In this document: positions 21,901-21,958 of the stretch, in pieces
Position numbering within the stretch: the first letter of the stretch is position 1
How the letters are laid out: each line of letters begins with the position of its first letter
DNA from: CAZVEV01 sp964625865
GTDB taxonomy: Bacteria > Planctomycetota > Phycisphaerae > SM23-33
Assembly (NCBI GenBank): GCA_964625865.1
Contig: CAZVEV010000072.1
Location: 1-21,958 of the forward strand
Direction: 5' to 3'
DNA: 21,958 bases
Notes under the pieces: generated by a model
The model's input: only the letters and a program-made list of their open reading frames with translations
What the model was told of the DNA's origin: nothing
Databases searched by the model: none
Program-made: the position numbers and the translations under genes

Positions 21901-21958
21901 CCGGGTAACCGTTCAGGCGGGGCCTCAGACGTATAGTTGACCTCGCCAGGCTCTGTTG

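Noticed and set aside
1..21958. tRNA, rRNA, riboswitch or prophage elements
   Set aside because: None of their characteristic sequences or gene families was recognised on either strand.

Overview
The window is a block of eleven genes, all on the minus strand, so it is transcribed from the high-coordinate end towards position 1. Every product starts with a recognisable Sec-type signal peptide. High GC by eye, two PEP-CTERM sorting tags ending in Arg-rich tails, a YdjY-domain protein, a giant PDZ/repeat protein and many secreted SGNH esterases point to Planctomycetota (Phycisphaerae-like), with Lentisphaerota or Verrucomicrobiota as weaker alternatives. No ribosomal or housekeeping marker is present to settle this.

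Layout in transcription order: a PEP-CTERM protein (21888-21211); two tandem short SGNH/SASA esterases, the first with a PEP-CTERM tag (21047-19890) and the second without (19636-18536); a double-module sialate-O-acetylesterase-like protein (18333-15448); then a tight run with gaps of only 13-59 nt that is probably one transcript. That run holds an esterase with a PA14-like insertion (15302-13839), a YdjY-domain protein (13825-12938), a 1206-residue PDZ/repeat protein (12881-9261), a second PA14-insert esterase carrying an extra beta-sandwich module (9221-6951), a TIM-barrel/sulfatase fusion (6901-4391), a single-module acetylesterase (4331-2874) and a second double-module acetylesterase cut by the window edge (2816-1).

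Seven of the eleven genes belong to the SASA/SGNH esterase superfamily, in two subfamilies. Subfamily A (1-2816, 2874-4331, 15448-18333) has an N-terminal beta-sandwich before the GQSNM nucleophile motif. Subfamily B (6951-9221, 13839-15302, 18536-19636, 19890-21047) starts with a PDPDGKPADM-like lead-in followed closely by GQSNM. The natural reading is a secreted locus for removing acyl groups from, and binding, an acetylated and perhaps sulfated polysaccharide. The sulfatase domain and the second modules of both double-module esterases have lost their usual catalytic residues, so some parts may bind rather than cut.

The sequence also records how the cluster was built. Relics of the 3' end of the PDZ/repeat gene lie just downstream of two esterase genes. 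A beta-sandwich module is shared by the PDZ/repeat gene and the neighbouring esterase. The PEP-CTERM tail, 3' untranslated spacer and terminator appear to have moved as one cassette. No transporter, regulator, exosortase, RNA gene, insertion sequence or CRISPR array was seen. No gap between genes exceeds 300 bases.
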